A stretch of 36,883 bases of DNA, from contig DAHVOH010000031.1 of NCBI GenBank assembly GCA_027318915.1, positions 1 through 36,883 of the forward strand, in the 5' to 3' direction. The notes beneath the pieces were generated by a model. The model worked only from the letters and a program-made list of their open reading frames with translations, made no database searches and was not told the DNA's origin. Origin of the DNA: Clostridiales bacterium (GTDB lineage Bacteria; Bacillota_E; Sulfobacillia; Sulfobacillales; JAIMBI01). Of the stretch, positions 16,403-25,035 are shown in pieces; position 1 is the stretch's first letter; each line of letters opens with the position of its first letter. The position numbers were made by a program, and so were the translations under genes.

Positions 16403-17689
16403 ATGGACCGCGTCACGATAAACCAACTGCCCGACCGCCTCGGACAGCGGGTTCGTTTAGAAGGCTGGCTCCAACATCGTCGAAAGCTGGGCGGTTTGAA
16501 TTTTGTCCTGTTACGGGATCGCACCGGACTGGCGCAGATACGCGTGGCGAGTCCCCTGCCCGGCGTCCTGAACGAGTGCCCCGCCGAGACGGTGCTCTCC
16601 GTCATTGGACAGGTCGTCGCGGATCGTCGCGCGCCGGGCGGCGTCGAGATACACGATCCGCATTTCGAGGTGTTGAGCCGCTCGCTGCCCCCGCGGTTCA
16701 ATCTGGCAGCGCCCACTCTAGCCGCCTCCTTGCCGATCGTTCTGGATGAGGCGGCGCTCTCTCTGAGACATCCAACCCGCCGAGTGGCCTTGGAATTGCA
16801 GGCCGCCCTGGTCCGCGGGTTCCGAGGCACGCTGGATGCGCAAGGTTTCACCGAGGTCTTTACGCCCAAGATTGCGGGCGCCACCGCCGAGGGCGGATCG
16901 CAAGTCTTTGCCGTGACATACTTCGAGGAGCCGGCCTACTTGGTGCAGAGCCCGCAGCTGTACAAGCAGATGTTGGTGGGCGTCTTAGAGCGCGTGTTTG
17001 AAGTGGGTCCGGTGTTTCGAGCAGAACCGCATGACACGGCCCGTCATCTCGCGCAATATACCTCCCTGGATGTGGAGATGGGGTTCATTGACGACCATCG
17101 GGACCTCATCGCGCTGTTGCGTGAAGTGATGGCGGGGATGGCGGCTGCAGGGCTGCGGCTTACGGCCGCCCCGGTGCAGGCGGGTGCTCCCGAGGTGCCG
17201 CCGGAACTGCCCGTTCTCCATTTCGTCGACGCCATCCGACTTCTGGTCGAGGCGGGAGTCCAGCCATCCGGACCGGACGAGGACCTCACCCCAGCCGGAG
17301 AACGGTGGTTGGGTGAATGGGCGCTGCGCCACCATGACAGCGACTTCCTGGTCGTCGAAGGCTATCCGCTTCGATCCCGCCCGTTCTACACCCACCCCGA
17401 TCCGGACCGACCCGGCTATTCGCGCGGCTTCGATCTTCTCTTTCGCGGGATGGAAATTGTGACCGGGGGTCAGAGGCGCCACGCGCTGCAGGATTACCTG
17501 GCCATCATGACCGAGCGCGGGATGGACCCCGGCCCCTTTGCCGCCTACCTGGACGCGTTTCGATACGGCATGCCTCCGCATGGCGGCTTCGCCATCGGTC
17601 TCGAGCGGGTCGTCAAGCAATGGCTGGCCGCGGGAAATGTCCGGGAGGTCACGGCCTTCCCACGGTACAGGGGACGCCTCGCGCCGTAA
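16403..17689 (+). CDS. aspS: Aspartyl-tRNA synthetase, archaeal/eukaryal-type (possibly non-discriminating)
   Basis: A class II synthetase of 428 aa. It has an N-terminal OB-fold anticodon-binding domain (VRLEGWLQHRRKLGGLNFVL) and a catalytic domain with FTPKIAGATAEGGSQVF, YLVQSPQLYKQM, motif 2 FRAEPHDTARHLAQYTSLDV and motif 3 GGFAIGLERVV. The length and the TEGGSQVF...SPQLYKQ pattern are those of the compact archaeal-type enzyme. They differ from the longer bacterial AspRS with its GAD insertion. The Trp after GW in discriminating archaeal AspRS (GWVW) is Gln24 here (GWLQ), so it may also charge tRNA-Asn, which would require GatCAB; this is inference. Start chosen at the ATG 7 nt after GGAGG; an upstream ATG at 16379 lies in the regulatory hairpin. 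Confidence 0.93.
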   Translation: MDRVTINQLPDRLGQRVRLEGWLQHRRKLGGLNFVLLRDRTGLAQIRVASPLPGVLNECPAETVLSVIGQVVADRRAPGGVEIHDPHFEVLSRSLPPRFNLAAPTLAASLPIVLDEAALSLRHPTRRVALELQAALVRGFRGTLDAQGFTEVFTPKIAGATAEGGSQVFAVTYFEEPAYLVQSPQLYKQMLVGVLERVFEVGPVFRAEPHDTARHLAQYTSLDVEMGFIDDHRDLIALLREVMAGMAAAGLRLTAAPVQAGAPEVPPELPVLHFVDAIRLLVEAGVQPSGPDEDLTPAGERWLGEWALRHHDSDFLVVEGYPLRSRPFYTHPDPDRPGYSRGFDLLFRGMEIVTGGQRRHALQDYLAIMTERGMDPGPFAAYLDAFRYGMPPHGGFAIGLERVVKQWLAAGNVREVTAFPRYRGRLAP

Positions 17690-19151
17690 GCCCCGGGCCG
17701 CCGCCGCAGCGCTCTCCGTGGCATATCGGCCGCGGTCGACTCCTTGCCACGAATTCCCGGTGGCACAAAGCCGCCGTGGACGCGCGCGCCGGCTGCCACC
17801 GGATGGTTCCCGTCCTATGCCCTTGATGTGGATGCCCAGATCGGAACCCTCGGGGATGGGGAGCGGTGTCGTGGAGCGCTGCGCGGCCCGTTCGCGATTT
17901 GGTCCTGGACAAATTGCGGACGGCCGCGCCGCCGGCGTCTCGGCGGGATCGAAGACGGTGCGACGGGACGATGGACCGGTGCGGTGGCTTTGCCTCCGGC
18001 CTATCCTCCACGATTCGGACGGCGCACCCGTCTCGCCGTCCCGGCGGCTTCGGGCGCGGCACGCGCGGCGCTCCGATATAAGCCGGCGGGCAGCATCCGC
18101 CATGCCCAGGACCGCCTCCGCCGCCCGCTCGGCCGGCTCCAAGGGACCAAAGATCGCGGAACGGATGGCAGGCGAGCCGGATTCGCCCAGTCCCTCCCAG
18201 AGTGGCGGGAACGCCTCCTGACCCGTCCCGCGTCCACGCCCCGACCATGCCCAGTTCGCCGCCTTCGCCGCGATGTCCGAAACACCCGGCGTCGTCCCAT
18301 CCCTGATCACCCGAGGCCCCCTGTGGACGATGCCCGCGTGCTACCCGTCGGAGGCCAAGAAGGGCGGAGACCCCGCCGGACTGTCGCGCTAGAACCAACG
18401 TCCCCCAACCGGGTAGCCGTGTCGCGGGGGTGGGTAGCCGCCTCAACGTCGTGGAGCTTCGGGACGTCCGAGTTCGTCGGGGTCAAAGCGCCCTGGCGTC
18501 GTGCGAGGCGGCGGACGTAGACCTCCCGGAGCGCCTTGCGCCGCCGGCTTCCCGGCTAGGGCGCTGGTTTGGTCAGGCTTGCCCACCCAGGAATTCCTCG
18601 GCGCCCGGCGTGTTCGCCCGGCGATGGCGGACGAGTGCCCAGGACTTGCCCCGCCACCCGAAGGCGTCGCCCGTCGCGATCGCAACGGGAGTCCGCTCCG
18701 AAGGCATTATCGCCTACGGCAGGCGGTACGGCCCATGGCGGCGCGGCAGCGGGCCCGGGTCCCGCGTGTAAGGAGCCCGCGCGCCGCTCGACAGGCGCGC
18801 CCGAAGCGCACCCGCTAGGTGACGGGAGTATCACGGCGGGTCCCCGAGCTTACGGGATAAGTCGGCCCCGTGACGTGGGGAGAGCCCGAATCAGGCTGAC
18901 GATGGACGGGCACACAAGTGTCGAAGCGGGCGGCCGGCCCTGCCGTGGACGCGACGACCGTGGCCGCGCGGCTGACCTCACTGCGGACCGCATCGGGACC
19001 CGGCCACCTGTCCCGCCCGGATCCGAACGAGCCCGGCCCCCGTCGGGGCTTCTAGCCGCGGGCCGGACGACTTTCAACCCCGGGGCGCTACGCCGTCGGT
19101 CCCCAACCTGTCTCAGCGACGAACGAGCGCGCCCCGAATCCCAGGTTTGAA
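17690..19151. other. 1.46-kb stretch with no recognisable gene
   Basis: The longest gene-free stretch. Open frames overlap on all strands. The most protein-like pieces are a minus-strand run from 18310 to about 18055 (SDIAAKAANWAWSGRGRGT, IFGPLEPAERAAEAVLGMAD) and a short plus-strand piece near 17855-17890 (GMGSGVVERCAA), the latter reminiscent of transposase C-terminal GSG-VE motifs. Neither continues into a recognisable domain. No aspS terminator with a T-run is visible. I read it as decayed accessory DNA. Confidence 0.45.
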
Positions 19152-19382
19152 CTAGCCGTGCACGGCCGGATGGCGCCCGACGCCCAGCGCCAGGTAAGCG
19201 ATGATGGTGAGCACCGCGCCGCCCAGAATGGCCAAGCCATAAATCCGCGACAGCAAGCGGTACTCAGGCTTTCGGGAAAGGATGAACAAAAACACGGCCG
19301 ACACCAGCAGCATGAACGGAATCAAGGCATTGACCACCACATTCAACCCCATCAAGCCATACAGAAGCCAGCGTCGCCGCAT
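19152..19382 (-). CDS. Small two-helix membrane protein
   Basis: About 76 aa with two hydrophobic segments (LMGLNVVVNALIPFMLLVSA through FLFIL, and IYGLAILGGAVLTIIAYLAL) separated by a short basic loop (SRKPEYRLLSR). The N-terminus MRRRW is positive, suggesting an inside start. The ATG at 19382 is preceded in frame by GTG at 19385; a GGTGAGGG stretch lies roughly 15 nt upstream of either, so the exact start is open. No family recognised. It is divergent from the kinase-like gene. Confidence 0.65.
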   Translation of the reverse strand: MRRRWLLYGLMGLNVVVNALIPFMLLVSAVFLFILSRKPEYRLLSRIYGLAILGGAVLTIIAYLALGVGRHPAVHG

Positions 19383-19524
19383 CACCGCGTCCGTACCCTC
19401 ACCGCCTCGTCTGGACTACCCGGGGACTCTGCACCCGTTGCCCCGACGGTACCACGTCACGGTCCTCCGAACCAGTTGCCCGCCGGGAGGGATCGGCCGC
19501 GATCAGCGCGAATCCTCTTGCATC

Positions 19525-20154
19525 ATGCATCCCATTGCGACCCCGCATCCACCGTGCGTCCTTTTCGTGACCGGCCATCCCGCCAGCGGCAAGTCCAGTG
19601 TGGCCGCCCGCCTTAACGCGCATCTGGGTTGGCCCTTGTTGGCCAAGGATCGCATTAAAGAGCGCCTCTTGGACGTTCTGCCCGCCCTTGCGACCAGCGC
19701 TTTGGGTCCGGCCACCTGGACGCTTGTATACGACACACTGGAGCTGCTGCTGCACACGGGATCCTCGGTGCTGGTGGAAGGAAACTTCTGGACAACCGAG
19801 GCCCGTCCTCGCCTACAAGCCATCCTGGAGCCATCTCGCCACCGGGTCCTGGAGATCACCCTGGCCGCTTCGGCGGAGCTGCTGGTTCAACGATACGTGA
19901 GCCGTCTCGCTGATCCGGAACGGCCCACGAGCCATGTGCGCGGCCTCGTCGATCCCACGGCCTACATTGCGCACGCCGTCGAGCGCCCATATGAGCCGCT
20001 GAATCTTTCGGCCGATGTGCTCCGCCTCGATACCGACGACTGGAGCCAAGTCCCATGGGACGGCATCGTTCGCTGGGTGCACGAGCGCATGCTCCGATCG
20101 GAAGGAGCCTCGACCCGGAACGGCGAAGCCTCAAGAGCCGGCGACTGCCGGTAG
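19525..20154 (+). CDS. P-loop ATP-binding protein, AAA_33/zeta-toxin-like kinase
   Basis: A 209-aa protein with an N-terminal Walker A GHPASGKSS in the context CVLFVTGHPASGKSSVAARL, a LLAKDRIKERLLDVLP segment after the first beta-alpha unit, a central VLVEGNFW (a Walker-B-like or substrate Asp/Glu region), and an Arg-rich lid region (RYVSRLADPERP). This matches small predicted kinases related to zeta toxins, chloramphenicol phosphotransferase and gluconate or nucleoside kinases. There is no antitoxin gene next to it. The ATG at 19525 has no clear ribosome binding site, so the start is uncertain. The last about 15 residues look unstructured. Confidence 0.8.
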   Translation: MHPIATPHPPCVLFVTGHPASGKSSVAARLNAHLGWPLLAKDRIKERLLDVLPALATSALGPATWTLVYDTLELLLHTGSSVLVEGNFWTTEARPRLQAILEPSRHRVLEITLAASAELLVQRYVSRLADPERPTSHVRGLVDPTAYIAHAVERPYEPLNLSADVLRLDTDDWSQVPWDGIVRWVHERMLRSEGASTRNGEASRAGDCR

Positions 20155-20220
20155 CCGGCGCGGTCCGATTGCTTCGGATCGGTAGATTGGCCCGGCTGTG
20201 GAAAGGGGACCGAGCGCCTC

Positions 20221-21330
20221 ATGTCAATGCCGTTGCCTCGTTTGGCCCGCATTCAAGCGCGCACCGCGGCGGAGCGGGCGGCAGCCGTGCTGCTGGCCGC
20301 CGGAGATGACTGTCTGTATGCCCTGGGCTACACCCCACCCGGTGACGAGCGGGTCACGTTCCTGGTCATCGGCGCCCGGGGCGTCAGCCTGGTGGTGCCC
20401 GGCGTCAACGCCACCGACGCCCACCAGCGTCTGGATGCCGGGCCTATCACCGTGCTGGATTACGCGGACGACCACGGCCCGGCCGACGCTCTGCGCCACG
20501 CCCTGCACCTCGCCGCCGGGCAAGAGGCGGGCGGGACCCTGCTGGTCTCGGACGCCGCGCGCTACGACCATCTGCGGGCGGTCGAGCGAGCGCTTCATCC
20601 TGACCAAGTGGACTTGGCCAGCCGCGTGATGCGCCCCTTGCGCATGGTCAAGGATGCCGAGGAAGTGGCGCGGCTGCGTGCGGCCTCCGCGGCGGCCGAC
20701 GAAGCGTTTCGGCGCGGGGTGGCCGCCGTGCGGCCCGGGGTCAGCGAGCGCGCCGTGCATGATGTCATGCTGCACGCGTTCCGCGAACTGGGCGGCGACG
20801 GACTGAGCTTCCAGGCCATCGCTGCCGGCGCGCATACTGCCGTCCCCCACCACCAGCCGGACGAGACACCCATCGGGCCCGGCGCCTTGTGGATGGACCT
20901 CGGCTGTCGAAAGAACGGGTACTGCTCTGATCTGACCCGACCCGCGTACGTCGGGGAACCGGACGCCGCGTACCGGGAGATTCATGCGATCGTGCTGGAA
21001 GCGCGGCTGGCGGGCGAAGCGGCGGCCCGGGCCGGCAACCCGGCCTCCGCGGTGGACGCCGCCGCCCGGGCGGTCATCACCCGGGCGGGGTACGGGGACT
21101 ATTTCGTGCACCGAACGGGTCACGGCATCGGGGTGGCCGGTCACGAACCGCCCTTCATGATGGCGGGCGACGACACCATCCTGGAGCCCGGCATGACCTT
21201 CTCCATCGAGCCCGGCATCTATCTGCCCGGACGCTTTGGCGTCCGCATCGAAGACATCGCCGTGGTCACCGCCGGCGACCCCGAGATTTTGTCCACACTG
21301 CCGCACGCGCCTGTCCTCATCGCTCCCTGA
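20221..21330 (+). CDS. M24B metallopeptidase, Xaa-Pro aminopeptidase-like
   Basis: A 369-aa enzyme of the pita-bread fold that removes N-terminal residues preceding proline. An N-terminal creatinase-like domain (about 1-140) is followed by the catalytic domain with all five metal ligands: Asp226 (MDLGC), Asp237 (SDLTR), His301 (TGHGIG), Glu330 (FSIEPG) and Glu344 (RIEDI). The HRTGHGIGVAGHEPP stretch is diagnostic. Start at 20221 has GAAAGGGGA 10 nt upstream; a second ATG two codons on is possible. It ends 1 nt from the convergent S9 peptidase gene, so the pair may serve proline-containing peptide breakdown. Confidence 0.94.
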   Translation: MSMPLPRLARIQARTAAERAAAVLLAAGDDCLYALGYTPPGDERVTFLVIGARGVSLVVPGVNATDAHQRLDAGPITVLDYADDHGPADALRHALHLAAGQEAGGTLLVSDAARYDHLRAVERALHPDQVDLASRVMRPLRMVKDAEEVARLRAASAAADEAFRRGVAAVRPGVSERAVHDVMLHAFRELGGDGLSFQAIAAGAHTAVPHHQPDETPIGPGALWMDLGCRKNGYCSDLTRPAYVGEPDAAYREIHAIVLEARLAGEAAARAGNPASAVDAAARAVITRAGYGDYFVHRTGHGIGVAGHEPPFMMAGDDTILEPGMTFSIEPGIYLPGRFGVRIEDIAVVTAGDPEILSTLPHAPVLIAP

Positions 21331-21331
21331 C

Positions 21332-23443
21332 CTACACGAAGCGAGTGAGGTATTCGGTGCGGCGCTTCACGATGGCGAGCCGCGTGGCGCGTCCGCGCGG
21401 CCCGTGACGTGACGCCGGCAGCAGCATCAAGTCGTAGGGCTTCCCGGCCTCGAGCAACGCCAAAAGATAACGGGCCGTGTTCCGAAAATGGACGTTCTCG
21501 TCCAAGAGTCCGTGAATCACCAAGAGATGCCCGGTCAGATTCTGCACGTGGGTGAGGGCCGATCCCTCGTCGTAGCCGGCCGGATTGGTGGCGGGAGTCT
21601 CCATGTAACGCTCCGTGTACGCGGTGTCATAAAACCGGTAGTCCGTGACCGGGGCGCCGGCCACCCCGGCGCAGAACACGTCGGGCGCCTTCTCCAGACA
21701 CATGAGGGTCATGTAGCCTCCGTAGCTCCACCCGAATATGCCCACGCGCCGCGGGTCCACCTGCCGGTTGTCCACCAGCCAGCGAACTCCCGTGACTTGG
21801 TCGGCCACCTCCACCGTGCCGAAGGCGCGATGAATCGCCTTTTCAAAGGCGACGCCGCGGTTGGCCATGCCGCGGTTGTCCAACTTGAAAACCAGATAGC
21901 CGCGTTGTGCCAGATACTGGGCCTCAAAGTCCGTCGTCAGGGCCCAGGACTCCCCCACCGTTTGTGCGTGCGGCCCCCCATACACACTCACAACGGCCGG
22001 CCAGGGCGCCACGCCGCCTCGCGGCCGATACAGCGCGCCGTATAGCGGCGTCCCGTCATCGGCCGTCAATGTCACCAGTTCCGGGGGCTCCAGTCCGATC
22101 GACTCCGCGGTTGCCGGGACCACGTCGGTGAGGTCGGCCGCCGCCGCGCCGTCCGTGCGTCGCACCACCGCCCGCATACTGTGCCGGCGATTATGCCACT
22201 GGTCCACGAACCACCGGCAATCGTCCGCCATCACGACAGCATGCAGGCCCGCCTCCTCCGTCAAACGCTCGGGCTCGCCCCCGGACAGCGGCACTCGGTA
22301 GAGGTGCCGCTCCAGCGGACTCTCGCGGGTGGCCACGAAATAGACCCATCCGGCCGTCTCGTCGACGCCCGTCACGTGCGTGACCAGCCATGGACCGCGC
22401 GTGAGCTGCCGTCGCTCTCCCGACGTTGGGTAAACATAAAGATGGCGAAACCCGTCTTCCTCACTGGATGTCAAAAACGACCCATCGGCCAGGAAGCGGT
22501 GGATCGAGCCGAGGTTCACCCAGTGCCCCGAGGTTTCTTCCATAAGCGGCCGGGAGGCACCCGTCCGCGGATCCCACAACGTCCATCGAAGGTGGCGGTG
22601 GTCCCGCGACAGCCAGGCGACGGCCAACGTGTCATCCGAGGCCCACTCGACTCGAGCCAGATACCCGTCCTCCCCGGACCAGTCCATCCAGCGGGTGTCA
22701 CCCCCATCCAGCGGCATGACCCCGAGACGCACGCGAGCGTTGGCCTCGCCGGCCAGCGGGTAGCGAGCCGTCTCCACCCAGGGCCGTTCGCCCTCCAGAT
22801 GGACGATTGGGTACTCGGGCACGTCCCGGGCGTCGGTTTCCTGATACGCAATCCAAGTCAGTCGCGGACTCACCCAATAGCCGTGACTGCGGCCCAACTC
22901 TTCCTGCGCCACATACTCGGCCAGCCCGTAGGTCAGTCCCGGCTCGGCTCCACGGGTCAACGGCGTCGTTTCCCCGGTGCCCACCTCAGCCATCCACAGG
23001 TCCCCATCCCGCACAAACACGACGCGGCGGCCGTCGCTCAACAGGGTCGGATCCTCCGCGCCGGCGACTTCCGGCACGAAGGCGGGCTCCACCTCTCCGC
23101 CCTTCAACAAGAGCCGACCACCCATCGGCGACAGAATCGTGGCGACCCCGTCCCGCTCAACGACCTGATACGTGCTGATACCGTCCCACCGGACCCGCTC
23201 CCGCTCCCGCCGCAGCAGCTCCGCCTGGGTATATTGCACCGCGTCGGCGGGGGCCAGCAGCGTGCGGACGGCCCCGTCCTCCAGACGATATTCCCGCAGC
23301 ACCAAGCGCGTCGCCTCCCCTTCGGGGAAGAGATACCAGAGTCTTTCGCCGTCACGGGAAAAACCGGGTTGGATGGGCGTCTTGGCCAGGGGCCCGGGCA
23401 GATCCACGATGTCCTCCAGAGACAGCTCACGAATGTAGGCCAT
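21332..23443 (-). CDS. S9 family dipeptidyl peptidase (DPP-IV-like)
   Basis: A 703-aa serine peptidase. An N-terminal beta-propeller (about 1-450, repeated SDGxR/WxxY blades, for example LLSDGRRVVFVRDGDLWMAE) precedes an alpha/beta-hydrolase domain with the triad Ser573 (GWSYGGYM), Asp648 (GLLDENVHF) and His680 (SRHGPRG). EYVAQEELGRSHGYW carries the double Glu that anchors the substrate N-terminus in DPP-IV. No signal peptide, so probably cytosolic. The ATG at 23443 follows AAAGGAG; a longer open frame upstream lacks this support. A 615-codon antisense open frame over its 5' half is a GC-rich shadow. Confidence 0.94.
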   Translation of the reverse strand: MAYIRELSLEDIVDLPGPLAKTPIQPGFSRDGERLWYLFPEGEATRLVLREYRLEDGAVRTLLAPADAVQYTQAELLRRERERVRWDGISTYQVVERDGVATILSPMGGRLLLKGGEVEPAFVPEVAGAEDPTLLSDGRRVVFVRDGDLWMAEVGTGETTPLTRGAEPGLTYGLAEYVAQEELGRSHGYWVSPRLTWIAYQETDARDVPEYPIVHLEGERPWVETARYPLAGEANARVRLGVMPLDGGDTRWMDWSGEDGYLARVEWASDDTLAVAWLSRDHRHLRWTLWDPRTGASRPLMEETSGHWVNLGSIHRFLADGSFLTSSEEDGFRHLYVYPTSGERRQLTRGPWLVTHVTGVDETAGWVYFVATRESPLERHLYRVPLSGGEPERLTEEAGLHAVVMADDCRWFVDQWHNRRHSMRAVVRRTDGAAAADLTDVVPATAESIGLEPPELVTLTADDGTPLYGALYRPRGGVAPWPAVVSVYGGPHAQTVGESWALTTDFEAQYLAQRGYLVFKLDNRGMANRGVAFEKAIHRAFGTVEVADQVTGVRWLVDNRQVDPRRVGIFGWSYGGYMTLMCLEKAPDVFCAGVAGAPVTDYRFYDTAYTERYMETPATNPAGYDEGSALTHVQNLTGHLLVIHGLLDENVHFRNTARYLLALLEAGKPYDLMLLPASRHGPRGRATRLAIVKRRTEYLTRFV

Positions 23444-23617
23444 GCACGACTCCTTTGCTATAGTCGAAACGCCGGAGCGCCGCGGCGTGAGCGCTCCCGC
23501 GCCGCGACCGCGGTCTTTTGTACATCTTCTCCTGCCGCGCGGCGAGTCCTGCCGGCGGCGGACGTTCGGGCCGGGTCCGGCGCCCGGTCTTGGGCTCACT
23601 CACGAACAGGAGGTCCC

Positions 23618-24028
23618 ATGGCACAGAGCAATCCCTCCAGCCGTCGCGCGATGGTGTCAACCGGAACGGAATGGGAGCGCGTGGCCGGATACAGCCGCGG
23701 GATCCGGGTCGGACCCCGTGTGGAAGTGGCCGGCACCACCGCGATGCAAGATGGCCTGGTGGTGGGCGGCGACGACCCGTACGCACAAGCCCGCCACGCC
23801 CTGACCATTGTCGAGGACACGCTGGTCCAGCTCGGCTCCGCCCTGACGGAGGTGGTGCGCACGCGCATGTACGTGGTGGACATCCGGCACTGGCCCGCGG
23901 TGGTCCGCGCCCACGGAGAGGTGTTCGGTGCCATCCGTCCGGTGGCCACCCTGGTTCAGGTGGCCGCCCTCATCGATCCGCGCCTGCTGGTCGAGATCGA
24001 GGCGGAGGCGTGGTCACCGGAGGCGTGA
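23618..24028 (+). CDS. Rid-family (YjgF/YER057c) protein lacking the catalytic arginine
   Basis: A 136-aa single-domain protein of the chorismate-mutase-like Rid fold (DDPYAQARHALTIVEDTLVQ, VVRTRMYVVDI, LVEIEAEAW). In RidA the imine-hydrolysing Arg lies in PARSCVEVARL; the aligned segment here is PVATLVQVAAL (108-118), so the Arg is replaced by Ala110. It therefore belongs to a Rid subgroup not expected to have standard RidA 2-aminoacrylate deaminase activity. Start ATG with CAGGAGGT 5 nt upstream. It is divergent from the S9 peptidase gene across a 175-nt gap. Substrate unknown. Confidence 0.92.
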   Translation: MAQSNPSSRRAMVSTGTEWERVAGYSRGIRVGPRVEVAGTTAMQDGLVVGGDDPYAQARHALTIVEDTLVQLGSALTEVVRTRMYVVDIRHWPAVVRAHGEVFGAIRPVATLVQVAALIDPRLLVEIEAEAWSPEA

Positions 24029-24118
24029 CGGACGTGCATCTCTTGAATAGGCGGGTGTAAAATAGCCTAGGGTTGGGCGGCAGACCCCCGGAATTTGTTC
24101 GGTCGGGAAGGTGATTCG

Positions 24119-24865
24119 ATGTCATATCAGCGGCGGGGTTCAACGAATCCTGGGCAGGCCCGGTCGGTCTATTGGTCTCAAAACGGGTCCGCCTGGTCGC
24201 TGACCGGAGGCTTGTTGGCATCCACGCTCGTATACATGGGCCTCTACCTCCTGGTGGCGGCCATAGGCGCCGTGGTCTCCCTGGCGAGCGGCCTGGACAA
24301 TCTCCTGGCGGGAGCCGGAACCATCATGCTGCTGCCCTATCTGGCCGTGGTGTTTCTCATGGGCGCGCTGATGGCGCGCTCGGTTGGCCACTTGGGCCGC
24401 GAACTGACGCTGGGCGTCATCATGATGCTGGTCATGAGTCCCCTCATCGGGCTACTGGTGGGGTACGGGTTGGCCGTGGCACCGTCGGCCGTGTTGTCGG
24501 CGCTCCTGGCCGTCGGCGGGTCCTTGGTCGTCACCGCGGTGATTGCCGCCGTGAGCCCCTGGGATCTGAGCCGACTGGGCGGATTGGCCATGGTCGGGCT
24601 CCTGGGCCTCATCATCACGCAGGTGCTGGCCCTCTTCCTGGCGCCGGCCATGGGGCTGGTCACCTCTCCGATCTGGGCCTTCATCGGCATTCTCGTCTTT
24701 GAACTCTATTTGGTCGTCGATCTGAGTCGGATCCGAAACGCCATGCCCTACGGTCCCAACGACGCCCTGGCGGCTTACATCGGCCTCGGCCTGGCCATGG
24801 ACGTCATCAACCTGTTCATGTACTTCCTGGACCTGTTCCTCGGCGGCGCGGCGCGCCGGCGCTGA
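24119..24865 (+). CDS. Bax inhibitor-1/YccA family membrane protein
   Basis: A 248-aa protein with about seven transmembrane helices. A 35-residue soluble N-terminus (MSYQRRGSTNPGQAR) is followed by helices. The family's C-terminal signature is LVVDLSRIRNAM, GPNDALAAYIGLGLAMDVIN and LFMYFLDLFL. BI-1 (UPF0005) proteins are pH-sensitive calcium-leak channels or modulators of membrane protease FtsH; which applies here is unknown. The start was chosen at the ATG after GGGAAGGTGA (24119) rather than a codon in frame at 24095. A TAAAAT (24058-24063) may be a -10 element, without a clear -35. Confidence 0.92.
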   Translation: MSYQRRGSTNPGQARSVYWSQNGSAWSLTGGLLASTLVYMGLYLLVAAIGAVVSLASGLDNLLAGAGTIMLLPYLAVVFLMGALMARSVGHLGRELTLGVIMMLVMSPLIGLLVGYGLAVAPSAVLSALLAVGGSLVVTAVIAAVSPWDLSRLGGLAMVGLLGLIITQVLALFLAPAMGLVTSPIWAFIGILVFELYLVVDLSRIRNAMPYGPNDALAAYIGLGLAMDVINLFMYFLDLFLGGAARRR

Positions 24866-24968
24866 GAGGCGCCGGGGCCGCCCGCCGCGCCCGCTGCGTC
24901 CCCTCCCCGAGACCCCTTCACTCCCCAAATCCTCTGGGCGGCGGACGGCCGCAACCCCGCCGAGAGGG

Positions 24969-24974
24969 TATAAT
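24969..24974 (+). promoter_or_regulatory. Putative -10 element upstream of the nucleotidyltransferase gene
   Basis: A perfect TATAAT hexamer 61 nt upstream of the ATG at 25036, in the 170-nt gap after the BI-1 gene. No acceptable -35 hexamer at 16-18 nt, so support is partial. Confidence 0.4.
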
Positions 24975-25035
24975 TGCGGTGTTCCATTTTCTCACCGGCC
25001 GCGCCCGCATAGGATCCCGGGAAGGGGGTCCGCTC

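Noticed and set aside
16985..18310. 441-codon minus-strand open frame spanning the 3' half of aspS and the gap after it
   Set aside because: Half is antisense to aspS and the rest loses protein character. Only a short segment near 18310-18055 looks coherent, too little to call a gene.
19525..20154. Calling the P-loop protein a zeta toxin of a toxin-antitoxin pair
   Set aside because: No epsilon-type antitoxin lies next to it, and the neighbouring small gene is a divergent membrane protein; the fold is shared by many small-molecule kinases.
22181..24028. 615-codon plus-strand open frame over the S9 peptidase gene and running through the Rid gene
   Set aside because: Its 5' part is antisense to a gene with an intact catalytic triad and has no ribosome binding site or family motif. 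Only the last 136 codons (the Rid gene, with its own ATG and GGAGG) are real.
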